Origin: Mercurialis annua
Lineage: Eukaryota; Streptophyta; Magnoliopsida; Malpighiales; Euphorbiaceae
Length of the DNA stretch: 64,000 bases
Assembly: GCF_937616625.2 (NCBI RefSeq)
Contig: NC_065570.1
Location: forward strand, 35,099,665 to 35,163,664
Direction: 5' to 3'
Position numbers and translations under genes: made by a program. Positions 48,632 through 59,471 of this stretch are shown here, in pieces. A model generated the notes under the pieces. It did not search any database and was not told the DNA's origin. It was given only the letters and a program-made list of their open reading frames with translations. Within the stretch, counting starts at the first letter, position 1; each line of letters starts with the position of its first letter.

Positions 48632-49092
48632 CATGAATTATAAAATTATATACAAATATATGGTTATGACTTATGACACTATAATATGACATTATTCAGC
48701 CAAATACTTTGCTTTCTAAATTTTTAGGCGTAAATACTAATATGTTTTGTATTAACAGGTCATTTTTGCTTCATTCAGCAATCATATTAATGGTTGTTTT
48801 AATTTTAAATTCCAAATAATCATTATTTACAATCCCATAAAATAGTTAAACTAAAAGAAATTGAAAAACAAAACACAATTCTAATAAAACACAAATAATA
48901 GTATATTACTAAAATAAAAGAACATATAAATAAATTATAATTTTAAATAACGGGTCATGTTAAAATAAATTGAAAAAAAAATACAATTATAATAAAATAC
49001 AAATAATAGTGTATTACTAGAATAAAAGAACATCTAAATAAAATGGGTCATGTTAATAACGCTCACGTGCGTAGCACGTGGCGAAACGCTAA
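48632..49092 (+). mobile_element. Helitron family A, 3' part (copy 3)
   Basis: Ends with GGGTCATGTTAATAACGCTC, hairpin CACGTGC-GTA-GCACGTG, GCGAAACGCTAA (CTRR end), then T. A partial internal duplicate (TAACGGGTCATGTTAAAATA and the preceding ATAGT-TATTACT-AAATAAAAGAACAT block) lies at 48899-48985, repeated at 49008-49035. Its 5' part is not identified and may lie left of the LINE. Confidence 0.6.
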
Positions 49093-49099
49093 TAACTAT

Positions 49100-50929
49100 T
49101 CTATAAGTGGGGGGGGGGGGGGGGGGGGGGGGGGGGGAACAGGCAAAATTACAACCTTAGTCTTTCAATAATTAAACATTTACGAATTTAAGTATAAATC
49201 TAATTTCAGTAATAAAAATAACTAAATTTTATAAAACAAATATCAAATTAAATAGAAGTCTAATACTATTAGGAAAGTTAACAAATTTCAAATCAAATAG
49301 AAGTCTAATAATTATTATAGCAAAGTACGGGTCTGCATATTTAGTGCTTATATTTAAGCCTAATTAGGAAGTTTGCGTGCTCTTAAGGATGTCTTCCATG
49401 TAATCTATATACGTTTTAGCAAAGTACAAATTCTAATTCAAATATAAAACATACAACTAAGAGTCTAATTGCTAATATAATAATTTGAAAAGGAAGTTTG
49501 GAGATGCAGTTCAACTTTATTTCAGTAAATAATTATGCAGGCGAGGCAACTATTTTCTGGTGGTAGCAATGTCATGGAATTATGTTTATGCTTTGATAAT
49601 AAAAATTCTTTTCACTTATTTATGCATATATCATGAGTTATAGAGATAAGAACGCATATTCATGTTTCAATATGAGGTGAAATCATATTTAAAATTTCAT
49701 GTTGTGATGTTTCTTCAATCAACTAGACATTTGTTATGAATTTCAGAACAGAATTGTAAATAATGATTTAGTATTATCTTTTGCATATTATATGAAATTT
49801 TCTGTTTTTTTTTTCAAATTAAAAAAAATCTCTTAACCTCTGATAATGAGATTATTGTTGGATTGTTATAGATAAGTGAGAAGCATACTGAACTTTCTTA
49901 AAATATGAATCTCTTATAATTAGGCTATGTTGGATCTTCAGGCTATGTTTCTAAGTATATTTTAATTAGCATCATATTATTTCTACAATAATAAACTCCA
50001 ATATATTACTAATAATAAAATATCTTTAATTTTTGAAAATATGTATCGGAAAATAAAAATTCATAAAATTTAAAATATTATTTTAATTCAAACAAAAGAT
50101 TATAATTTATTAAAAACTAAAATTTTGTATTTAATAATTTAGTTAAAATTTAATATAATAACGGGTCATATACATATCAATTACGTGCTATAATTTTAAT
50201 TTAAAAAAGATCTATTTCTTCAATACTAGCCTTCAATAGTTAAAAAATTTACTATATTAAGTACGCATTTAATTCCAGAATTATTAAACTTATATATGCA
50301 AAAGTCAGCATAAGTAGTTTTATAGGATTAATTTAGCAAATTAACATTATAAATTATGCTTGTATGATGCAAATAAATAAAATAATTTATCAATATTAAC
50401 AAAAGGAAGACACGTTTTTATTAGTTTCTCAACTTTTTTGTTTTTCTGTTTTTAATTAAGGTTACAATTTTGCATGTTTTTTTTTATTCTAATGATCTAT
50501 ATGAACAAAAATAATACACAAGAAAAGAAGCTTAATTTTAAGAGGATTCATTTTTGTAAAACTGTTGATTTTTAGTAGTAGTCATGTGTATTTTAATTGA
50601 TGAACTATGTAGTTCTCAAAATAAAAACTAGATAAGAACTAAAAATTACATTTTACAAATACGAAAAGTTTGAAATTGGAAAGGATTTATAGTTTAGCAG
50701 AAACAGAATTTTAAGAGTTTCAAAATTAAAAAGACTTATAGTCCAGGGGTTAACACACTAATAATTAGGAATCTTATGACCCAGTTTTATAGACAGTAGT
50801 CATATAGTACTTTTTTTTTATATTTTTTATAAAAATTAAAATGTGATATTAAATAATTTATTTATCATTTAATTAATTAACGGGTCATATAAGTATCGCT
50901 CACGTGCGTAGCACGTGGCGAAAAACTAG
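49100..50929 (+). mobile_element. Non-autonomous Helitron, family A (copy 4)
   Basis: Starts TCTATAAGTG, then a run of 29 G (49109-49137), AACAGGCAAAATTACAACC. Ends GGGTCATATAAGTATCGCTC, hairpin CACGTGC-GTA-GCACGTG (50901-50917), GCGAAAAACTAG, then T. A remnant of another 3' end (TAACGGGTCATATACATATC, ACGTGC) at 50158-50190 suggests an older, truncated copy inside. It follows copy 3 directly (CTAA then TAACTATTC). No coding frame. Confidence 0.72.
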
Positions 50930-50933
50930 TACT

Positions 50934-51469
50934 TCTATAAAAGTACGGAGGGGGGGGGGGACAGGCAAATTTACCGAATAATCCTTTTCAGTTTAAACTA
51001 AATAAATGTTTTATAATCATTAACTAATTAGTTATTTAATTAATCACTATTATAATTTAAGTCCTAATTAGAATAGGTAGATAAATTATCTCCAATTTAG
51101 TATTTAGTATGTAAAAAATAACTAAATTGTCTCCAAATTAGTAGGAATACCTATCTTTTAGTTTGATTGAAATACAAAATTAAAATACTGTATTTTGTCA
51201 TTATTATTTAAATTTCTATTTTATTATTTTTAAAGATATAAATTAATAAAATTAAGTTAATTATTTAATTATGGTTATTATAAAATCAAAAGAAATTCAA
51301 TATGAAAAAAATTTATAACCGAATATATTATATTTAGTTTTACAAAAATTCTTAACTAATTTAACATTAATTATAAATAAAAAATTGATATAATTATACT
51401 AAATTTACTAATATCTTCATTGACGAGTTACATGACGAGCCACGTGCATAGCACGTAATGCGAAACTAG
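50934..51469 (+). mobile_element. Non-autonomous Helitron, family A (copy 5, short)
   Basis: Starts TCTATAAAAGTACGGAGG plus a G-run and GACAGGCAAATTTACC, five bases after copy 4's CTAG. Ends GACGAGCCACGTGCATAGCA, CGTAATGCGAAACTAG, with a partly decayed hairpin. About 536 bp, no coding. Confidence 0.7.
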
Positions 51470-51859
51470 TATAAACTAAATATGAGTTTCTTAAAAAGAA
51501 CTGAAGTACTAATACATATGCAACTTTATTGTTTCCTCAGCAATAAATTCATGCAATAAAATCATGTACAATTTCAAAAATACGTATGCTTGAAAATCTT
51601 TATTAAATAGGACTCTAACTGTTTAACTTTAATACTATAAAACTTTATAAAAGGAATACAAATATGTCCCCAAAATTCTAATAAAATTATTTAACTCAGC
51701 ATAAGATTGTAATTTTGATTTTTTATATCAAAAACAAATCCTAATAAAATATAAAAAAATAATATATAATATATTACTAAAACAAAGAAATATAAATATA
51801 TAAATAAATAACGGGTCACGTTAATATCGCTCTGATGCGTAGCACGTGGCGAAAACTAT
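51470..51859 (+). mobile_element. Helitron family A 3' fragment (copy 6)
   Basis: The right end has AATAACGGGTCACGTTAATA, TCGCTCTGATGCGTAGCACG, TGGCGAAAACTAT: the family 3' signature with one hairpin arm mutated (TGATGC for CACGTGC). No G-run start is visible on the left, so it is 5' truncated or overlaps copy 5. Confidence 0.5.
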
Positions 51860-52187
51860 CTTATGTGGGAAGGGGGGGACAAGCAAATTTACGATATTAG
51901 TTTTCAATAATTAAAATATTTACCAATTTAAGTATAAATTTGATTCAAACTAAACTACTATTAAAAGAGATATAATTACCGTGTATAAAATAGTTCGATT
52001 CTGAATGCTAGTAATAACTATCTTATATGTGGGGGGGGAGAGACATGCAAAATTACGATATTAGGTTTCATTAAAGATATAATAATATTAAAAAAGAAAA
52101 TAAAATCAACTATACAATCAATAATAATGAAGTAGAAATGGTTTAATAAACGAGAGTGCAATTTAGAGGTTTGATAGAGTAATGTTA
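51859..52187 (+). mobile_element. Helitron family A 5' fragments (copies 7 and 8)
   Basis: Two starts in a row: TCTTATGTGGGAAGGGGGGG, ACAAGCAAATTTACGATATT at 51859, and TCTTATATGTGGGGGGGGAG, AGACATGCAAAATTACGATA at 52021. The first runs about 150 bp to GAATGCTAG (CTAG at 52008-52011). The second fades out before the MITE at 52188. Confidence 0.55.
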
Positions 52188-52357
52188 TATAACCCAACAC
52201 TTTTAACCCACCTTTTTGTACCGCCTGACGTGGCAATCAAAGAGTGGATTGATTAAATTCTGTTTTTTGAGATATACACATTTGGGTAGGGATTAGACGA
52301 ATGAAACTTTGCCACGTAAGGTGGGTTAAAAGAGTTGGTACAAAGTGTTGGGTTATA
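52188..52357. mobile_element. Small MITE, about 170 bp
   Basis: Inverted arms TATAACCCAACACTTTTAAC, CCACC (left) and GGTGGGTTAAAAGAG, ... CAAAGTGTTGGGTTATA (right). A central DNA segment holds GACGTGGCAATC opposite GCCACGTAAGG. The target duplication is not clear. No coding. Confidence 0.7.
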
Positions 52358-52559
52358 AAGCATAAGGATACAAATTACTTAAAATGTATAAACTATATAA
52401 AATGCTAGTATATTTTAACAATTCTTGTTAGCATAGTCATGATATAATAATCTCCAGCAAATATTGAAGAGAATATCTGCACATCTCTTCTTTGAAACAT
52501 TTAGAATTTACTTAGTATCAATTTTTATTTTATTTTTGGTGTTATATGAACTCTTATTT

Positions 52560-52756
52560 TTGACACCCGTATATATGGAGTGGATGCAGGTTTTGGTAGG
52601 GACGGAAAGAGTTTAGGCACAGGTGCTATTATTAGGGACTGGTGTGGTAAAGTCAAAGTTTCTTCTAATAGAAGACGTGACTTGAAGCCGGAGATCTGTC
52701 TCGGTGAGGCTGTTGCGATTAAAGACGGCATCCAATTAGCAAGAGAAGCTAATTAA
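52560..52756 (+). pseudogene. RNase H (RVT_3-type) fragment of a LINE or derived gene
   Basis: The plus frame from about 52577 to TAA at 52754-52756 encodes GVDAGF, GTGAIIRDWCGK, LKPEICLGEAVAIKDG and IQLAREAN. The D in VDAG, the GAIIRD strand and the E in GEAVAI fit the first half of the plant RVT_3 RNase H fold often found at LINE C-termini. It is only about 60 codons with no start, and the second half (the D and H of the active site) is missing. It is not part of the LINE at 43198, which lacks RNase H. Opposite-strand ORFs here are shadows. Confidence 0.7.
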
Positions 52757-53916
52757 AATAGTCTTCATTAATAGAAATAAAAAGAATATCCGGATAATAA
52801 AATTATTTTCATATTATATCTCTTTATTAACTGAACACCTTATATGAAGGCATATAAATGAAGAGTCCTACACCTAATTAAAGTCAAAAAGGAAAACAAA
52901 TATGGTTAAAATTATCTTCCGCTTTGCTTGTAATGTAATATTTTAATTATTATAGGCTAATCGGGCTAAATATAAATACTATTTGGTTAATGTCACGTAT
53001 AGTCATAGATAGATTAGGACTGCCCTAATATTTTTTTATTTATTTTTTAAATCAGTCCTGGTTAATTACCAAGTTCAGTTCAGGAACAACAGGAAGGAAC
53101 TGAAGTAGCAGTGGAAATTATTATATTTACTGACTAGAAAATGAAACAGAGATTTGGCTGTTTAAAAACGCTATATGCCGCCTCCATAACCATCGCTTCG
53201 GACTTTAATATTCACATTAATTCGCACACTATGATTTGACATTGATGGTAAGTTCTCTTTACGGAGCCCATTTATGCACTCCATCCATTTATAATTATTT
53301 ATTCTCTCAGTCTATCTTTAAATTTAACTCTTTTTAACCGAAACAAGTCTGCTTCTTGAACCGAACCAAATGAAACAGAATCGAACTATTTTTTTTCCTT
53401 CACAGTCGAGCCTAGCTAAGGGTGGCCACGGTTCCAGTTCAGAATCCCGGTTCACAGTTCAAGAAATACTTCGACCGGCCCTAAACCGCATCTTGGGACT
53501 TGGGTGGTTCCATGATGGGTCGGAACCGGCCGGTTCCGGTTCATGGTTTCGGTTTTAATCGGTTTGAAGAATAAATTAAACTATATTTATAAATTTAATT
53601 TAAATACTTAAAATTAAGTTAAGGCTTAATTATTTAAAAACCACCCATCTTGAACTTTTTTTTCGTTTATACCCTGACCTAAAATTAAGTTAAATTCTTA
53701 CTGGAATGTCACTTGTAATATATTATAGTAATTTTGTTTGTCCACCTTTTCCACATACATGATCTGTTAAATATTTAATAATAAACGCATGTGAGTGATA
53801 ATTTTATAACCCATTATCTAATTTAAATTATTAGATATAGTAATTTAGCTATAGATAAATTATTATATTTTTATATTTTAGATTAAAATTGTAGCTCGCA
53901 AGTGATGTTTGTGACC

Positions 53917-53967
<51 letters not shown>

Positions 53968-54707
53968 TTTAAAAAATATTGCCCGTTTTATTATTTTTAT
54001 CGATTTCGACGAATTGATACAGTTTGGTTTTTAAGCACAAATTAAATTAAACATGTTAGATCATTATCTATTTAATTTGCTTTTGGTTTAAATTTATGAA
54101 ATCGATATTATTAATTTGAACTTAAATTATTAGTATTAAACAAATAAAACCAAACTATATCCACCCCAATTTGAGGCTTTTCCTGATTTTTTAATCCTCA
54201 TAATAAAATTAGACTCGTTATTGAAAATTAAACTATTATTTAACCTATATTTTTAATTTAAATTCTGTTTTTTTTGCTAAAAATAGCCTACTCTAATTGT
54301 TAACGGGAGTTAGCAGGAGTTAATGTTAGATATTTTTTAAATAGGCACACTGCCCGTGTATGTTGAGGGTCGAACCCTCAACCTCATACACACGTAGAAT
54401 AAATTTAGTATTTAAAAATATTAATATTTTATTTAAGTATTGCTTTTTTTATATAGTTTTTAAGTTCATTAATTAATTTTAAAAATTCAAACAATTAAGT
54501 AATTAAGTGAACAACATATTTCTTCTTTATATTCATAAAGATTAATTAAACATGTTAAAAATATAAACACCACTTTCATCTCAAAGCAAATGAAAATATG
54601 CACACAATCTTCAGCTTGGAAGGTCGGACAAAAATATTCACAATTCTTTCAATGTTACACTAAAATGCATAAATAATTAACGAAAACTATTTATACTGCA
54701 CATATAT
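52757..54707. other. AT-rich DNA with small relics
   Basis: 53395-53570 is locally GC-rich with CCGGTT motifs (TAAGGGTGGCCACGGTTCC, GGAACCGGCCGGTTCCGG), like the ends of hAT-type non-autonomous elements, but I could not place both termini. 54350-54395 has an inverted motif (TGTTGAGGGTCGAACCCTCA). Otherwise nothing is recognised; the ORF at 53370 is not supported. Confidence 0.45.
53917..53960. repeat. (AT)n microsatellite
   Basis: Uninterrupted alternating AT over about 40 bases inside AT-rich DNA. Confidence 0.95.
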
Positions 54708-57473
54708 TGTCACGACCCAATTTCATTAATCGTGACCGGCGCTAGAGTATGGGTATGGTCGTATCAAAACCCATAACAAGTCTTGCGGAAAACAATCAAA
54801 CATATAAACCTGCAGAACACTGCTCGGGGGCAACCGAGACTCCAACCTAAATCTAGCAATTTATATCACAATTCTAATATAAATAACTTCATATATGAAA
54901 TGCTCAACAGCATGCATTAAATATAATAATAAAATAATACAGAGTAAACATGCCAATAATAAACAATTGGACAACCGACAATCCCAAAGTATAATAACCA
55001 AAGTAATATATAAACTAGTTTTACTGCGGTCTAAGAGTTCGAAAACAGTAACTAGATTAAATAACATAAAACCTCCGAGGAATCAAAAGAATCGGAGTGG
55101 ACCAGCTTTCAAATCATAAACCTGGAAAATTTGGGAAAACAACGGGTTCAGATATACTGAGATGAGTTCGCAATACTATTTACATTTATTAAGTTTAAAA
55201 CCCTTAAATCAAAATATATTATACTAATATAGTATGATTATGGAAAACAGTATTGAAATGATCCCAGCGTAAATATGACATAACATACTGACAAACCCAG
55301 AGTGGACGGGAACATATCCGCGTCATATACCAGCGTAACCAAGACATTAGTCTGCCGATCCCAGAGTACTTACCGGTGCACACAGTCTCGATACAAGCCT
55401 ATCGAGTAGCTCGTTTCAATCCAGATCCATAATCGCTTAAAACAGTTCAAAAGCATTTATAATACTAAAATAAATTGCGGTACTTAATAAAGCAGTAAAT
55501 AGCACTACAAACTCACTGCTTGCTATCCACGTGAATCTTGGCAAACAGCTAACCCTGCGTAGACTCCGAAGCACGAGCAGTCGACGAGTCTAAAACAATA
55601 TATAAGTTAAAATCTGAACAACCCCTAACTCTAAGATCACTAGACACCACATAGGACTAGCATCTCAAACACAACCAAAGAACAATATCCGAAACACAAG
55701 TAATCCCAAAGTCAAGGTACAGAGACATCCAACCAATTCAATAACCAGTTAAGCTTAGGTGAGTTCTCGATGAAAACAAACCACAATAATTATTAATTTA
55801 GATATCATCTTTTAAAATCTAAAGAAAATCCCAGAGTAGTGTGTTAGGCATATATCCACTATATGCTTAACACAATATGTCGGGCGACACAAGTCTAACC
55901 CGACCCAAACTTAAACCAGAGTAAATATCCAGAGTTAAATCCTTAAAACAAAACATCGATTTGAAATTTGAGAACTCATCACAAGCTTAACCAAAACCAC
56001 AAAACTACAAACGACAACATGCCAATAAATTGTCAACACTTGAAAATTTCCACCCGGAGTTCATACACCTCAATAACACCTTATATGCCATTTCAAATAT
56101 GCTACCAAGCACCTTAAAACAAGTAAACTCAACTATGAAAATATCCTTGAAATAGCCTTAAAAACCATCGCCACTTATATGTCATAACAGCGATTTAAAA
56201 CTAACAACTCAAAGCTTCTTAGTATCTTATATTAATTCAACATGGTTTTAAATAACACATTTCCAGTCCTTTGCTTTTGATAACAAACATCTTAAATAAG
56301 CTTTAACATCTAGTAAAAACATTAGTTAAATCTTTAACCCAACAACACCCAAAGTAGTATCTCCCATTTCTTATAATGCATTTTGAAAATAATTTCCAGC
56401 AAAGCTAATCAATTTAAAACAACGATTTAATATTAACAAAACCCTCTTAACACCTTAATTAAGCAATAGATAATGATTGAAAAACCACCCTTTGTATTGT
56501 TCTTTAACTAATCACCTATCATCCAATAGAGTTATATTTTCAGATTTTAATATGACCAAGAACAGAATTTATAGCTAAAGAACATCGCAATTTGATACAC
56601 CTTTCAATAAGAACGAACAATCCAATCCACCCAAAGTATAATTTACATTCATAAGCCAATTACAATACCAAATTCATATTTCCAGATTTAACATTAAAAG
56701 CAAAACAGAAAATAAATCACAACACCGTACAAATAGATGTAGCACAACAATCTAACAATACAACACATAGAACTATCATAAACCCAATGTAAAAGGTGAT
56801 ACATACCTCTTGAATGATCAAAAGAAGAAAACTCAGAAACGATATAATCCAACTCAGCCTACAACAATATACAACGAGGTCTAGAGGGTTTAGAATAGCT
56901 AGAATTGAAGAACAAGAGATAAAACCACGAAGGAATGATACAAACACTTACCAAGGATTAAAATTGAGAGGAAAGTTGATAGGAATGAGTTAGAATATGA
57001 CTCCAGCCGTTTTAGGGTTTTAAAAGTCGAAGGAAAAGAGTTTAGGTCGAATAAGGGGTCTTTAAATAGAAAAACAGCAAACTGGACTGTGTAAGTTCGC
57101 GCCCGCTAAGTATAGTTCACACCCGCGAACTTCAACAGCATTAGTTAGCGACCGCTAACTATAGTTCGCGCCCACGAACTCAATAAAAACACGATCCGAC
57201 CGACCATATTTTAGTAAATCCTCTCAGGAACAACATATCCGAATGGCGGCCCGATCCGACGGTGCAATTGGGAGATATGGACATTTTACTAAAGCATGTC
57301 ATATCAGGAAAACACATAAACACTTATTCGATAAGGCTCAAAATCTAATCAAAACAACACACCGAAGGTTATGAAAACCAAACCATGGTTTCAAGGAACC
57401 AAACCACCAAAGACCAACCCGAAACACATCGAAAAAATCATCGGAACAAGTCGGAAAAACACGGGGTATTACA
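54708..57473 (-). mobile_element. Solo Tekay-type LTR (copy 3)
   Basis: In the plus direction it begins TGTCACGACCCAATTTC and ends GGGGTATTACA, so the LTR lies on the minus strand with TGTAATACCCC...CGTGACA termini, 2766 bp. Flanks are TATAT at 54703-54707 and 57474-57478, a 5-bp target duplication. No primer site or internal sequence adjoins. It shares GACCGGCGCTAGRG near one end and ACTCACYGCTTGCTATCCA in mid-LTR with solo LTR copy 2, so the two are relatives. 57090-57180 contains repeated GTTCGCGCCCGC-like words. Its ORFs have no known domain. Confidence 0.87.
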
Positions 57474-57478
57474 TATAT

Positions 57479-57786
57479 ATTAACTGGATGTTTAGATTAC
57501 TAAGTGAGATGATAGTTTTAAATTTATCCAGAGAGAGTATTAGTTTGATTTGACGTCTAGTCTTTTGCACAACACCATTCACGTATCTCCACAAGTCACG
57601 ATTTATTTTGGCAAGAATTTTGTTAAAACTAAATTTTATTTAAATTATATTAAAATTAACTCAACATATCTAATATATTTAGACTTCTTTTCCCTGTAAA
57701 ATTACAATCTCAATTATAAATTATACCCTTAATGAAGCCTGTTATCGTAATTTTGCTTGTCCCCCCCCCCCTTCCCACATATAAGA
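57479..57786 (-). mobile_element. Helitron family A 5' fragment, inverted (copy 9)
   Basis: On the minus strand it starts TCTTATATGTGGGAAGG, a G-run (11 C on the plus strand at 57761-57771) and GACAAGCAAAATTACGATAA, the family A start. The 3' signature is absent before the solo LTR, so it is truncated; the left limit is uncertain (about 57600 by similarity). A GATA microsatellite (57787-57825) abuts its start. Confidence 0.6.
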
Positions 57787-57825
57787 TAGTTATATATAGA
57801 TTATAGATAGATAGATATATATGGT

Positions 57826-58277
57826 CCGATGCAATTATTTTCTTGAATTTGGGTTCAATTTTTGATATTTTGTGTTGAAGTTAAACCCTTTATAAATTAA
57901 TTTAAAAAATATGAAGTTTAATACAAATATAATTCTAATAAAATAACTGAACTAAATATAACTCTAATAAAAAAATTTAACATTTAGTTATTTTATAATG
58001 TATCTAGAAGTTTTAGTGTTTTAATTAAATAATGAGTTGTAGATAATTAATTTTGAGTTTTTTTTTTGAGAATTCATCAAACTTCATTAATCGAATATGA
58101 AACAGTTACATTTGTAAGAAATTCGAAAAAATTCGAAAACTAAACCCGATGACCTGACATGGAACAGACAACATGCTGCCTGATTCGCAGATCTACTTAC
58201 GAAAATAAAAAATAAATTATCTAACTGTTTCGCCAATAAAGTACCGTTCTTCGCTCAATATTCACCATCTTCATTCT
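57826..58277 (-). other. AT-rich DNA with probable LINE/SINE 3' end
   Basis: At 58061-58069 a T-run followed by GAGAATTCATCAAACTTCAT, read on the minus strand, is TAATGAAGTTTGATGAATTC then poly(A), the style of a plant LINE 3' end. If so, the fragment covers up to about 58270, 5' truncated, and lies against the Ty3 integrase fragment. No protein domain was seen. Confidence 0.4.
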
Positions 58278-59471
58278 TTAGCTATACCATAGTGGAAATG
58301 GGAGAAAATAACTATGGATTTTGTTGTTGGGTTGCCACGTACATTCAGAAAGCATGATTCTATTTGGGTTATTGTTGATAGACTCACTAAATCTGCTCAT
58401 TTCTTACCTGTTCAACAAACTGATTCCCTTGATAAATTGGCTACATTGTATGTTTATGAGATTGTTAAATTGCATGGTGTGCCTATTTCAATTGTGTCTG
58501 ATAGAGATCCACGGTTTACATCACACTTTTGGGGTAGTTTACAAAATGCTATGGGTACTAAGTTGCATTTCAGTACAGCATTTCATCCGCAGACAGATGG
58601 GCAATTAGAAAGAACTATTCAAACTTTGGAGGACATGATGAGAGCTTGTGCACTAGAGTTCAAAGGGAACTGGGATGATCATTTACCTTTGATGAAATTT
58701 GCTTACAATAATAGTTTTCATTCTAGTATAGGTATGGCTTCATATGAAGCACTGTACGGAAGAAAGTGTCGAAGTCCAGTGTGTTGGGATATTGAAGGAA
58801 TGCGACAACTTGAAGGTCCTGAAATAGTTCAAGAAACTGTGGATAATATACAAACAGTCAAACAGTGTTTGAAAGCATCACAAGATCGGAAAAAGAGTTA
58901 CACTGATAGACATCGTAGGGAAATGGAATATGAAGTGGGTGAGAAAGTATTCTTGAAAGTATCTCCATGGAAAGGAATTTTGAGATTTGGCAAGCAGGGA
59001 AAGCTTAGTCCAAGATATATTGGTCCATATGAAATCATTGAGAGAATTGGACCATTGGCTTATCGACTAGCATTACTGGGAGAGTTATCACAAATTCATG
59101 ACGTGTTTCATGTTTCCATGTTACGAAGATATAGATCTGATCCTAGTCATGTGATACAAGAACCAGAGGTAGAACTCACAGAGAAATTGATATACACAGA
59201 GGAACCTATAGAAATACTAGGAACAGAGGTAAAGAAATTAAGAAATAAAGAGATACCGATGGTTAAAGTAAGATGGAGTCGTCATTCTCCAAAGGAAGCT
59301 ACATGGGAGGTGGAAGAACACATGAGAATGAAATATCCTTATCTTTTTCATGATAGTGGTAAGTTCTTCAATTTCGAGACGAAATTTTCTAAGGTGGGGA
59401 GAGTTGTAACACCCACATTTGAATATCATATAGTTATGCTCATGCATTTCATTCATTTTTTTTATGATTAA
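58278..59471 (+). pseudogene. Ty3 chromovirus integrase-chromodomain fragment
   Basis: This is the C-terminal part of a Ty3/gypsy Pol polyprotein, which inserts element cDNA into chromatin. From the ATG at 58314, the catalytic core keeps D2 (MDFVVGLP), D63 (VSDRDPRF) and E99 (TDGQLERT), an intact DD35E. A GPY/F module is at 237-252 ([14 protein letters not shown]) and a chromodomain at about 296-345 ([20 protein letters not shown]). Homology continues upstream of the ATG (WKWEKIT) but meets TAG at 58290, and the zinc finger, RNase H, reverse transcriptase, protease and gag are gone. The ATG is internal to Pol and not a real start. The frame runs about 22 codons into the LTR. Chromodomain integrases of this type are linked to targeting of heterochromatin. 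Confidence 0.92.
59391..59403 (+). promoter_or_regulatory. Polypurine tract of the chromovirus
   Basis: AAGGTGGGGAGAG, nearly all purine, ends just before the LTR start TGTAACACCC; the expected plus-strand primer. Confidence 0.65.

Noticed and set aside
53370..53558. ORF with GGSGSWF-like residues
   Set aside because: Encoded by CCGGTT-rich relic sequence; low complexity, no domain.
54355..54400. tRNA B-box-like GGGTTCGA in an inverted motif, possible SINE
   Set aside because: No A box at the right distance, no poly(A)/T end and no TSD; the motif is a palindrome that would match by chance.
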